DNA of 64,000 bases, from the NCBI GenBank assembly GCA_963691655.1, contig OY829330.1:16340815-16404814 (forward strand), written 5' to 3'. This document shows, one piece after another, positions 11,190 to 21,421 of this stretch. The notes beneath the pieces were generated by a model, which saw nothing but the letters and a program-made list of their open reading frames with translations, did no database searches and was not told where the DNA came from. Within the stretch, counting starts at the first letter, position 1. Every line of letters starts with the position of its first letter. The position numbers were made by a program, and so were the translations under genes. The DNA comes from Toxonevra muliebris. Taxonomy: Eukaryota; Arthropoda; Insecta; Diptera; Pallopteridae.

Positions 11190-12059
11190 TTGTTGTTTTC
11201 CCATACAAATTTCGGTGTTAGTTATACACAACTAGAAACAAGTGGCGAATAAAACCCCGCTATTGCTTCAAACGACTTTATCTTCAAATTAAAGATCATT
11301 CTTAAAACGATTTATAATTCTAAAAACTATTTAAAAATTCGCATCAGTTAATTATTTATAGTCAAAAATATGTGATAACATATTTTCAATTTTAACTCGT
11401 TATGTTGTTTTTAATTTTTACCACACAAATATTGCAAGAGCAACTGTTATGAAAACAAAATACAAAATGCTAAAAAAAATATATCATATTGCCCTGAGAG
11501 GCAACCATGTGTTTTAGGGTTGCTGAGTTAATTTCTGGATTTCAGGTGAATTTCGTTGAAATTCTTGTGAAATTCACAACTAATTCTATAGATATTACCA
11601 CGTTTATATCAACTCGCTTTCAATGGTGTCTGTTTGTCTGTCAGTCAGTCTGTTCGGTACAAATTTTGCAATCGATTTTAAACTAACTTCCCGATGAGCT
11701 AGAGACTTGAAATTTTAAATATAGTTCAGAACTGAAAGACAATACAATTCGAAGTATCTAAATTATATAAATATAATAATATTTAAAATATTAGCATCGG
11801 AAGTTTTTCAATTTTTTTCATTGATCAAAGCATTGCATTCATCGTTGTAAAATTCATTGCTTTAGCGGGAGTAGAATATATGGATATGTGTATACATACA
11901 CAAATTCAAAGACAAATGAGAGAGAGAAGGTATAAGCAGAGAACAAAAACAAACAATAACGAACTTTTTCTTTTCGTTTTTGCTGGAATCGAAACAAAAA
12001 ATCGTAGAAACCAGCAACGAGGTGCAATACCGATGGTTTGACAGCGACGGTTATCGACA
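11190..12059 (+). repeat. Repeat family X, forward copy, left part
   Basis: This segment holds the family's other end: GTTAGTTATACACAACTAGAAACAAGTGGCGAATAAAAC-like sequence near 11220, TCTGTTTGTCTGTCAGTCAG near 11625, and a segment at 11640-11880 whose reverse complement is 13952-14280. It ends where the hAT element at 12068 enters. A short related piece with CAAGTGGCGAATAAAACGC lies at 17000-17060. No coding sequence. Confidence 0.55.
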
Positions 12060-12067
12060 CATCCAGC

Positions 12068-13171
12068 CAGGGATGCCAACTCATTTTTTCTTTCTCCCCG
12101 ATAACTCTCGCGAAATTCCCCGATTTTCGACCAAATTCCCCGCACCGGTATTTCATATTATAACAGTACGATTCGCACTTTTCATATAAAGATTTTATGT
12201 AAACGAAAAATACCCTTTACGTAGGCTTAGAGTTACTCTCGGTTACTCAGAGTTATTTTAAGGGGCCCTGCACTTTCTTACTTAAAATTTTTTTATGAAT
12301 TTTTTTTTGGATTGACAAACAAAATTTTTCTGACATCTATTTAAAGACTTAAAGTAGAAAATAATTTAAAAAAAAATTAAATAAAGGGTTTTTTGCAGCT
12401 TCATGGAAGACGTTTTGAAAATCGTCAAACACAATGGTGTGCGTGATTGCTGCTCACTGGAATATCTCAAAAAGTACCATTAGAAAAATTATAACTGTAC
12501 TTTCAGGACATACTAAGAATAATTTGTTTGACCAACAATTCACAAAATGGCAGACCGCAAAATTAGTTTTCTCAAAAATTGGACTTTTTTCGTAAAAACA
12601 AAGTTCCAAATTGAGAAAAGAATTAACCAAACTTATATCCTGGGGCCATGTGTAGAATAACATATTTAAATTTCAGTTATCGTGCACGCTAATGGCAAAA
12701 ACCTTGTTTTGAGAAAAACTGGTTTAAAGTTTTGACTATCGGTTTTAAACATATAAAATATACTTTTTTTTCTTTATAATAGCAGACCATAATTTGCAAG
12801 TTTATAGGTTACAGTCACCAAAAACTATAGTTAAAATAGTTATTAATTAGAAGGTGCTGAACAAAGGCACAGCTAAGCATTTCTGGACGGCTGAAAGAGA
12901 AACCCTGCGCGATTGCGTTGAACTGTCTGAATACTAAACGTAAACAGTGTTGCATAAAGCAATGTTTTTATGGTGTTGGTTGCGAATGTGCCAGCATTGT
13001 ATTTAGGAATATAAAATTTTGCAAAAAATATTCTATAGACTGTTGGGGGTATTTTAATATTGAAAGCTGAACGGTTTCAAATTCCCCGCAAAAAACAGCT
13101 CATACCCCGATTCCCCGCACAAAGTAAAATTCCCCGTAAATTGGAGAATTCCCCGCAAGTTGGCATCGCTG
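12068..13171. mobile_element. Non-autonomous hAT element with perfect 8-bp target duplication
   Basis: The ends are CAGGGATGCCAACT on the left and AGTTGGCATCGCTG on the right, inverted with one mismatch. Both sides are flanked by the same 8 bases, CATCCAGC (12060-12067 and 13172-13179). Subterminal regions on both sides repeat the word CCCCG several times in opposing orientation, as expected for transposase-binding repeats. The 1104-bp body has no transposase. It is a second hAT family, distinct from the one at 8538. Confidence 0.85.
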
Positions 13172-13173
13172 CA

Positions 13174-13700
13174 TCCAGCGGACAAAAATGTATGAATTGA
13201 CGTGTTTGATAAAACAAATATTTAACATTTCTTTTGGTAAATAACAGTCAGCATTTGCAGTATTTATATATTCTTTATACATATTCAAATATGTAAACGC
13301 TAAATATATTCACCTAAAATATTTCAACATTTTACCTAAACACACTTATTTACATGCATTTAGGTAAAATGTTGAAAATAGTAATAACAATTCATGAAAT
13401 CAGTAGAAAAATATTCCAAAGTAGTTATATGAAATATGCAAAACCGCAACCAAACATTTACATATTTGTATATAAAGAATATACCTCTATCCATAAGCGC
13501 TTTTTGTTTTAAATCATGCAAATATTTTCAGACCTACTAAAATTCATAATAACATATTTTCAAGACAATCTATATGGGGTTATGAATCTGTATGGTGTTA
13601 TAAATATGTATGGGGCAAGAAGAAGTTATTTTATACTTTTTAGTCCGTTTTAAAAACGTGGTATATTAAAAATTTTTTTTTATTTAATTTATTTTATTCT
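13174..13700 (+). repeat. Repeat family X, forward copy, right part
   Basis: This continues 11190-12059 beyond the hAT element: CCAGCGGACAAAAATG, TTTGATAAAACAAATATTT, TATATTCTTTATACAT and TATTTAGGTAAAATGTTG. From 13485 it passes into a segment shared with 7860-8130 (TCATGCAAATATTTTMAGAC, the GTATGGGGTTAT units, AAAACGTGGTATATTAAAAA). No gene. Confidence 0.55.
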
Positions 13701-13951
13701 TGTAAATAAAAATTCATTTCTCTTATAGAAGTTGTGGGTGATTACATTTTTTATCTTGTTTCGGGAATTGTGCGGATTTACTTTTAAAAAATTTGATTCA
13801 TAAGGTTTTCACACAATTTCCTGGATGTGTCCAAATAAATTTTTCTGAAGTTTTGCACGGCCCGGTTTTTTCTTGATTGGAACCAGATTAGTGCAAGGCA
13901 GTAGCAAAATTTTTACTTCTGAAAAATTACCTATAGCTAAGGGCCACCCTA

Positions 13952-14340
13952 GTATATATTCTACTTCCGCTCAAGCAATGATTTTTACAACGATGAATGC
14001 AATGCTTTGATCTATAAAAAAAAAATTGAAAAAGTTCCGATGCTAATATTTTAAATATTATTATATTTATATATATTTTAGATATTTCATATTGCCTTGT
14101 CTTCCAGTTCTGAACTATATTTAAAATTTCAAGTCTTTATATATCGGGAAGTTAGTTTAAAATTGATTGCAAAATTTGTACAGAACAGAACCATTGAAAG
14201 CGATTTGATGTATGTAAACGTGGTAAAATCAAATCGTTGTACAGTTTTGCACATCGTGTGTTCAGTTAGACCGAAATTCATGTGATTATTTGTGTTGTTG
14301 TTTTTTGCACAAAGTACCGCTTGTGTGGTTACATAGTGTT
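13952..14340 (-). repeat. Repeat family X, reverse copy, right part
   Basis: This is the reverse complement of 11640-11880: TATATTCTACTTCCGCTCAA, GATGAATGCAATGCTTTGAT, AGTTCCGATGCTAATATTT and CTTCCAGTTCTGAACTATAT. It is the other half of the copy that ends at 10526. The open frame at 14097-14285 is a shadow of this repeat. Confidence 0.55.
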
Positions 14341-14929
14341 AAGCTACAAGAGTAAAATGTTATTGCGGGAGTGACTTTTGTCAGCAACAATAACAGTGAG
14401 CGTTATGACCGTTTTTGTGATTCTTTCATTAAAGTTTTAAAAGTAAACCAAATTTACATGTAAAAGAAAATGCAGTTTTATTTCGGCCTTTATTAAAAAG
14501 TGGCTTTCTTAAATAAAAAACTCTTCCGTTCAGTATGAAAGCGAATGGGTAAACCTATAAATACAAAAGCGAAAAATATGCTTATATGGTAAATAGGAAT
14601 GGCTGGGAAATAAGCGCCTCATCCGAAATATTTTTACAAAAATAAAAAAAGAAATTGATTCAGTGCAAATTATCGCTTGATATTTTTTAAATATTTTCAT
14701 TTTTTCTTTATTTTCCTGCGGAGCTTGTTTCAATATCACATTTAAATTTCAGTAAATAAAACCGGGGTTAGAATAAACACCAATTTGCTTTGTTGAAAAA
14801 AAAATAAGAAACAAAACTCAAAGAAAAAACTAAAAAAAAATGTCCTTTCATTTCGTTTGTTGGTTGTTTTTGGAAGTAGCGGTGTTTTCTTCTTCAACAA
14901 TGCAAATTTAAAAACAAGTGAAAAATGAA
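14341..14929. other. AT-rich intergenic or intronic stretch, nothing recognised
   Basis: No gene, RNA or clear repeat could be read. A-runs are common near 14790-14840. Confidence 0.4.
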
Positions 14930-15240
14930 ATCGTCGTAGCCTAGTGGTAAGTGTGTTGGACTGCTACGCAGAGGTTCCTGGGTTCATATCTCGCTCAAAA
15001 ATCAAAAATAGAAAATAAAAATTTTTCTGTACGGCACCACCTCTTGGCTATTGCCACAAACATTAAAAAAATGGCTATGAAAAGCTTTTCACTTCACCGT
15101 TCGGACTTGCCAAAAAACTGTAGATCCCTTCCATTCGTCTATAAATATAACTCACACAACATGAATGGATACAAAAAGCTCGGCCTTGGCCCTCCAGGGG
15201 CTGTTGTGCCATAATAGTTATTGTAGAAAAATAAAGATAA
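14930..15240 (+). mobile_element. tRNA-derived SINE
   Basis: The head resembles a tRNA gene: an A box TAGCCTAGTGG (14937-14947) and a B box GGTTCATATCT (14981-14991), about 33 bases apart, the usual spacing for an internal RNA polymerase III promoter. The cloverleaf is imperfect and no CCA-adjacent acceptor stem closes it, so this is not a working tRNA. It is followed by a tRNA-unrelated body ending in GGGGCTGTTGTGCC and an A-rich tail near 15225-15245. SINEs of this type depend on a LINE partner for movement. Confidence 0.7.
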
Positions 15241-15289
15241 ATTATCTATGCATCATTTTGCAGTTTTGTTTTAAAATGTGAAATAACGC

Positions 15290-16180
15290 CATAATTATTG
15301 CGCATTTTGCTCAGACCAGCTTTTACTCAGCGTTTGATCTGATTTCTAGTCTAAATTTTGGTTTGCTTTTATTTTGTATTTGGCGTTTTAATCTAACTCT
15401 TAGTTTGAGTGGTCGAAATTTTGGTCTGAATTGGCTGGATTTTGATACGCATTTTGGTCTCGATTTCGGTCCGAAACCGGTCTGAATTTTGTTTTAAATT
15501 TTGGTGTGAATTTGGCTGGAATTTTGGTTCAATATTTGTTTAATTGGAGTAAAAATTTTTTGATGTGAATATTTAACAAATATTCCCACTAGTTTTGGTC
15601 TGAATTTTGTTCGGTATTTGGCGTTTCGTGGTCTGAACATTGTTTTTCTAACCGGTTATTGCCCCGTACCCGGAAGCGTGAACAGATCTCGTTTAAATTT
15701 AAAATGTATTGGTTTTTTGCTCAAATTAAGATACATGGTATTTAAATTTTCATTTGTTCTGGAGTTGTGAGACGGTAAACTCACATACCACCATGCCGAT
15801 ATCAATGCTAAGAGTGGTATGAATATATATTTTGGAAATTCGTTTGAAGTACTATCCAAATCAACTGTTATGTTAATTAATTTTTTTTTTTTTCTGGTTT
15901 TTATTTCGACCAAAAATTACTGAAAATATAGAGATGTTTCAAATTGTTTAATCAAAATTTTTTCTCGAAGGATGATTTATCATTTCAAAATAGATAATTT
16001 AACAATATAAATCCGTTAGAAAAGTCATAGGTCACATATATGAAGTTATATGCTTGAGCAAAGTGCTGGTAGGTGAATATACCGGATGGGCAATAATGAG
16101 TTAATCAAGGTTTTGGTCTGAATTTGGTCTCATTTTAATCTAGATTTTCGATCTAAATTTGGTCCTTTTCTTGGTTTGAA
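15290..16180 (+). repeat. Degenerate short repeats of TTTTGGTCTGAA type
   Basis: Variants of (A)TTTTGGTCTGAA and TTTGGCTGGA recur many times in 15340-15640 and again at 16105-16180, with intervening unrelated AT-rich sequence. It behaves like an old, decayed short-period repeat. No coding sequence. Confidence 0.6.
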
Positions 16181-17069
16181 CCGCCACTGCTCTGGAGCAC
16201 TTGCGTTATCCAACAGCATACTCTGATCCCGATGACACTTTTTGTACCGCATAATGTAAGTATATAAGATTTTAAATTTTACTGTTAGTCTTATTCAGTT
16301 TAAAAAAATTGTATTCAGTTCTAAAATTGCTTACTGGGATACGATGTTTTTAATTTGATATTATTTATGTTACGGTGCACTGCTTTGTCTTCCGATGGGG
16401 TGGAAATAGTTTGATTATTTCTCTGTGTAGAAACGAATGATTTTTACTGTCAGTAAATGCAATAATTCATGCATTTGTAATTTCGAATTTAGTTTTATTT
16501 TATCGAATTATTTATATTATATATATTTCGTGCCAAAAAGAATTTGAAAAGTATGGAGTTTTTATGTAAGAAATGCTGAAATGTTGAAAAAAAAAATACT
16601 TGACTTAATTTCATTGTCCGTCTCTTTCCCGAAACCCTATACCTACAATTTTATTTAATCTTTATGTGATTGGATAGATACCCGGGTACCTGTTCATTTT
16701 CAAACTAATATATAATAGAGTGCGAATAAATGCAAGACGAAATTTCATAAATAGTTATGCAATTAAGAGAGATTTGCATCAATGCAATGTGCAGATAAAT
16801 AACGCAAATGAGGGTAATTCGGATCGATTTTGTTTTGCTAATAACTTTTCTTTGGTATTTTTTAAAATTACGTCGTTCTAATGGTATGCAACACTTATTT
16901 TAATTATTTCAAATTAATCAGTTGTGAGCAAAGAAACAAAGAGTGAGCGTATTTTCATACGAAGCCTTAGCAAATAGCATAAGAAACCCACAAATTATAT
17001 AACAATAGCTGTGTTATACATAACTAGAAGCAAGTGGCGAATAAAACGCAGCTATAGTTACTAATATAT

Positions 17070-18200
17070 TCCTATTTGAGGATTCCCGAGTAGTTTTTTG
17101 TGTATTATTTAAGCGAAACTTTCGAATTTTCTTATTGTTAGAAATTAATTCTTATTAATCAATATATTTTTATTACTATGTTGAATTGAAATGAATTTGT
17201 ACATTTTGTTTGTTTTTTTTTTTCTTTCTGTTTTTTCTGTTTTTGTCTAAACGCCCTATGCATATCTTTGTTCTGTTTCATAATATCAATTTTTAATGTT
17301 AATATTTTAGTGCCTGACAAAATGTGAACGATCTTGGAATGAAACTAGTTTGAAAAGTAATCATGAATGCGTCTTAAAGTAGTCGTTTTAATATTTGAAT
17401 TCATTCCAGGAAACAAATAAGTAAGTAGTATTGATATTTTATTTCTATTTAAAGAATTCATTTGTAACTATCTATATCTAGATAATAAAACACACTCATA
17501 CAACACACCGTTGACGATTGGAGGTGTTCTTGTTATATTGTTTCCTAGGCTGCAACACTTATGTCTTGCACCAAGTACATCTTCTGAAAGCATTTCAATT
17601 GGAAGCCACGACAAATGTTTGATTTTGAAAAGTTCCATTATTAAAAGTGTGAAAACCTTTTTTATGTAGCCAACCATTGCAGACTCTTTTTCTTTTCGAC
17701 TTTCCTTGCGTACCTCAACCCAAGTCTCAAATAGTTTACAAATTTTTACTCTGGGTGTCACTATAAAAATTAATTTATTTCATTTATTTGCAGCTTTTAG
17801 CAGCTAGTTGTCTGATTTTATGAAAATACATATTTGTATAATTGTGTATATGAAATACTGGAGGGGTATATTTTGAAATATTTTTTTAATATTCTTTCAC
17901 AGTTTACGATTGTTTGCAATTTAGCATATTGCTGTTTCTTAAAGTAACTGTTTTTAGAATATGGTAAACAAAAAAAAAAAAAAAACAATATATTTAAATA
18001 TTACCAATAAGTGGTATTGAGTACTAACATTTGCTCTAAATCATGAAAATTTTACCACAATAAAATGTGTACTCCAGAATTTCGAACTTCGGAGGCATGG
18101 AGTGTCTATAATACCAATAACATTAGAAAAATATTTTGGATTTATTTTAATTAAAGTGTTATCTTTCGATGAGTAAACAAATATTTGCATATTTTGAAAC
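17070..18200. other. AT-rich stretch, no gene recognised
   Basis: The open frames at 17468-17761 and 18041-18382 (minus strand) show no motif I know, and their composition is that of the surrounding DNA. I treat them as chance frames. Confidence 0.4.
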
Positions 18201-18212
18201 TGTGCCATCATT

Positions 18213-18552
18213 ATTCGTAATTTGAAAAATGCAACAAATACCATCAAACAACCACCGAATTTACCTGATTTGGCTCCCTGTGACTTCTTTCTGTTCAATC
18301 GAGTTAAAAACCCATTATGGGGAACGCGTTTCAGCAGCCGAGAGGAAATAATGGAAAAATCGCAGGAAGCACTGATGGGCATACCGAAAACCGAATATAA
18401 AAAATGTTTTGAGGATTAGATCAAGGGCTGGCATAAGTGTGTTGCAGGTCGATGGGGATTACTTTGAAGTGGACAATATAGATTTAGATGAATAAACTTG
18501 TATATTTAATTTTCTGAATAAAATACGGGAACTTTTAGATCAAGGTGGTAGT
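18213..18552 (+). pseudogene. mariner transposase C-terminal remnant plus 3' terminal repeat
   Basis: The frame at 18222-18419 reads LPDLAPCDFFLFNRVKNPLW, then GTRFSSREEIMEKSQEAL and YKKCFED. It continues after a stop with IKGWHKCVA, and with a sequence encoding GDYF--DNIDLDE in broken frame. This is the end of a mariner transposase: the third catalytic Asp lies in PDLAPCDFFLF. After it, CGGGAACTTTTAGATCAAGG near 18526-18546 resembles the mariner 3' terminal repeat. The N-terminal two thirds are absent. Confidence 0.8.
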
Positions 18553-19082
18553 TTGGTAAAATAAGCACCTTTTTAGAAAACATAATAAGCAAAAAATTTA
18601 CTTTTAAAATCGATCCGAATTACCAGCATGCGTTTTTCTACTAGCAAATAATTCGGATCGATGTTCCTAATTACCAGCAAATGAGGTGTTTGCATAATTA
18701 CAAAATTTTGAAAAACTATATAGTTTTAATTAATGACCCTTTGTTTAGAGAGTTTTTGTGGAATTTGAGTTCAAAGTTTAGATAAACTTGAAAAATATTT
18801 TGAACTATAGTAAAAAATTTTGCATATTAATATCAAAAAATTTTTTTTTTTTAAATTTTTATATACATATATAATCGAAGAGTTTTGTGCCTATGACATC
18901 GTGTAACTTCTGAAAGACTAGACCGATTGAAGTCATATTTCCAGAATATAAAGGGTTTTCCATTAGGGACATAACAATTTTATCAATTAATAAAACACAG
19001 AATTTTTTGAGATATTGGGTTCAAATTTATTGTGGGTGCAGTGCAAGCATTACATTTTGTGAATGAAATTCGATTTCGGAAG

Positions 19083-19410
19083 TTTTCTGATGACTTGGGA
19101 CACGTGAGATACGAAATTTTGAGATACGGGATTTTTCATTTTTTGAGGTTAGGGACGACACGTAACATTTCCCGTGGAAAATAATATTAGATTCATGTTT
19201 ATCAACTGAAATTACACAAAAATAAGCTTTTTCCTTTGTTTTATGATGACTTGGGTAGGTGTGAGACCTGAAAAACAGCCTTTTTGGAACTTTTTTGAGG
19301 TTAGGTACAACACGTAACATTTCCCGTGAAAAATAATATTAGATTCATATTCAGCGAACAAAAATATACGAAAAAAGGCTTCATCTATTTTTTTATGATG
19401 ACTTGGGTAA
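19083..19410 (+). repeat. Tandem repeat, period 152-156 bp, just over two units
   Basis: GATGACTTGGG recurs at 19089, 19245 and 19397, and TGAGGTTAGG at 19144 and 19296. Between them are the shared words ACACGTAACATTTCCCGTG and AAAATAATATTAGATTCAT. This is a short satellite-like array, or the internal repeats of a transposon. Confidence 0.75.
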
Positions 19411-19972
19411 ACGTACGCTTGATAAAACTATTATTTTATGGTGAGGTGGTAGACTTGCAGCCGCCATATTGGTCCGCCATCATTCAAAATCATGGTTGCA
19501 TTCGAAACTAGAGATAATAAGCTTTCATTTGCGCCCAAACATGCCCTAAAATACCTTAACCAATTTTGGAAAGGGGGGGATCTCCCATTGACAGAGAATG
19601 TCCCATATATATATATATTTTGGTTTAAAACAAACAAAAAAGCAAAAGAAAAGAATGAAAATGACGCAGCAATAAAAAATTATGAATGCATGAATCGATT
19701 CTCGATATTTTTTCTCTCTCCTCTCTTTCTCAACTAAAGTAAGCACGAAGCAGCTAATGAATGAGAGTAAGTGCTTATCTAACGCATTCTTTCTTGCGCT
19801 TGTTTAGCGCTAAAAGTACTGCACTAAACAAGTGTTTGTCTCCTAGGACATGCAATGTTAAAATTTATATGGAACACATGTGCTTGCAATCAAGCACTTG
19901 TTTAGCGCTATTCTAGTGCTTCAATTTATCGCTGGGTATTTACGCATACATACATCAATTTTTTTATATATA

Positions 19973-21419
19973 CAGTGCCGGACAAAATTAAAGCACGAAC
20001 TCTTCCTTGTCAACATTTAGCTCAATAAAATTTAAAAATATGCAAGTACGCACTTATTTTTTTTTTTTGTTTTATAAATTTAGTATATTTATGCAAAATT
20101 ACATTCAAAACTGAGTAACGTTTTTCTTTTTTTTTACTAACATTGCGCAATATGCCTAAACCTTCCGCGACAAAACTAAAGCACATAATTTTTTTCGCTT
20201 TCCGAATTTCAAAATTTCGCATCCCATAATTCCTCGAAATAAGTATTCTGCACAATTTAAAGACAATATTCTAAGTAGATTTAATGAAGCTGAATCAGTG
20301 ACATGCATTGTAAAAAAACTTTGTATTCGCCATTACGTTAATTCCAGAGCTATAACCCATTTTCACGCTTCCCATTTTTTATACACTAAATATGGAGGTG
20401 GCAGACCGAGGAGCACAACCAAACGTGAGGATTAGGCCATCATTCGGTTTATAAAAAAAGATCCTTTTATATCTTGGAAATAAATTGCGTTTAAACATTC
20501 TACATAGGTTTATCCAACGACGAGCTGTGGAGGGTGGCTTAGCAGCATACCAAAGCGTAAAAAAGCCATTTAATTCTCGAAAGAATCGACAGGCAAGGCT
20601 CGAATTTGTAGCCGCGCACTTTAGCTGGGATACTGCCAAATGAAAAACCGTGCTTTAACCGATATTTAACACGAAAGGTTGCTAAGGATTAAAGCTAGTA
20701 TGCAGACCAAAAAGGCAACGATGAAATCCGCGTTATTTGAAAAGCGCCATATAATACGGGAGAGGCAACGTAGTGCTCTGGTGATTTTTGTTCAGACATG
20801 GAATCGGCTCAATTGTAAAGATGTTCCCCAGAATGTTATGTTACCTTATACTGAGGAAGATCTGTTGTTAATGCAAGTCTACCAGCACGATGACGATCCC
20901 AGCACGGTGTGTAAAATAGTGGTTTGTTGTCAATAAGATCAGTATTTTATAGTGGCTCACTCATTCACGCAATCCCAAAAATGTATAGGAAATTATAGAT
21001 CGTAAAATTTAGCGCATAAAAAATAAAAACAAGGATTCCATTTTCTACCAATCGGAGATTGCATGGAATAACATTACTGTGGACGTTTTGGGCAATTTTA
21101 TTGAGTCCATGCCACGTAAATGTGCAACAGCTCTGAAAAATAATGGATACGCTACAAAAAATTGGAGAAATCGAACTTTTCCATTATTATATTCCATACG
21201 TGCTTTAGTTTTGTCCCGCCAGTTTTATGCATTTTGTTACTTTTGAGTTGATATTTTTATTTTATGTAATAAATAATATTATATTTCTTATATTTTATTA
21301 TAACGAGTGTATATTCTTACTACATTAATAAAAAAAATTTCAGTCCAAACATGTTTTACAATACTACTGAACAAAATGTAAACAAGGAAGAATCCGTGCT
21401 TTAGTTTTATCCGACACTG
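19973..21419 (+). mobile_element. Tc1-family transposon, complete ends, dead transposase
   Basis: The left end CAGTGCCGGACAAAATTAAA and the right end, read inward on the other strand as CAGTGTCGGATAAAACTAAA, are inverted repeats that go on through AGCACG...TTCTTCCTTGT. Both are flanked by TA (19971-19972 and 21420-21421), the target of all Tc1/mariner elements. The element is 1447 bp long. Its reading frame is ruined (see 20380-21165). Confidence 0.85.
20380..21165 (+). pseudogene. Tc1-type transposase, many stops and frameshifts
   Basis: Pieces in correct order: GGGRPRSTTKRED (the GRPR hook between the two helix-turn-helix units), FIKKDPFISWK, KKPFNSRKNRQARLEFVAAH with SWD (the linker before the catalytic domain), RLNCKDVPQNV, and at the end NNITVDVLGNFIESMPRKC followed by ATALKNNGY, the usual Tc1 C-terminus. 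The stretch that should carry the second Asp and the SPDLNPIE motif is missing or unreadable. The frame changes several times, so no active enzyme can be made. Confidence 0.8.
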
Positions 21420-21421
21420 TA

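Larger units (their letters stand above)
10527..13951. mobile_element. Composite insertion bounded by TAGGGTGRCCCTTA inverted ends
   Basis: The left end is TAGGGTGACCCTTA (10527-10540) and the right end TAAGGGCCACCCTA (13938-13951), inverted with one mismatch. The flanks belong together: 10400-10526 and 13952-14340 join into one reverse copy of family X. A TA duplication (TA|GGGTG ... CACCC|TA) is possible. Inside are a transposon-protein fragment (10747-11046), a forward copy of family X (11190-13480) and a hAT element. So it is a chain of nested insertions within one original element. Confidence 0.5.
16813..18676. mobile_element. Candidate element flanked by GCAAATGAG direct repeats
   Basis: GCAAATGAG occurs at 16804-16812 and at 18677-18685. 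Directly inside these lie GGTAATTCGGATCG on the left and ...CCTAATTACCA on the right, an imperfect inverted pair. The word ATCGATCCGAATTA also appears inverted at 18611-18660, and a further copy lies at 21685-21705. The 8- or 9-bp duplication would suit hAT or similar DNA transposons. The body holds a mariner remnant and no transposase of its own. Confidence 0.35.

Noticed and set aside
14930..14995. A functional tRNA gene
   Set aside because: A and B boxes are good but no acceptor stem closes, and a SINE body with A-rich tail follows.
17468..18382. Minus-strand open frames of 97 and 113 codons
   Set aside because: No recognisable domain; the second overlaps the mariner remnant on the other strand.
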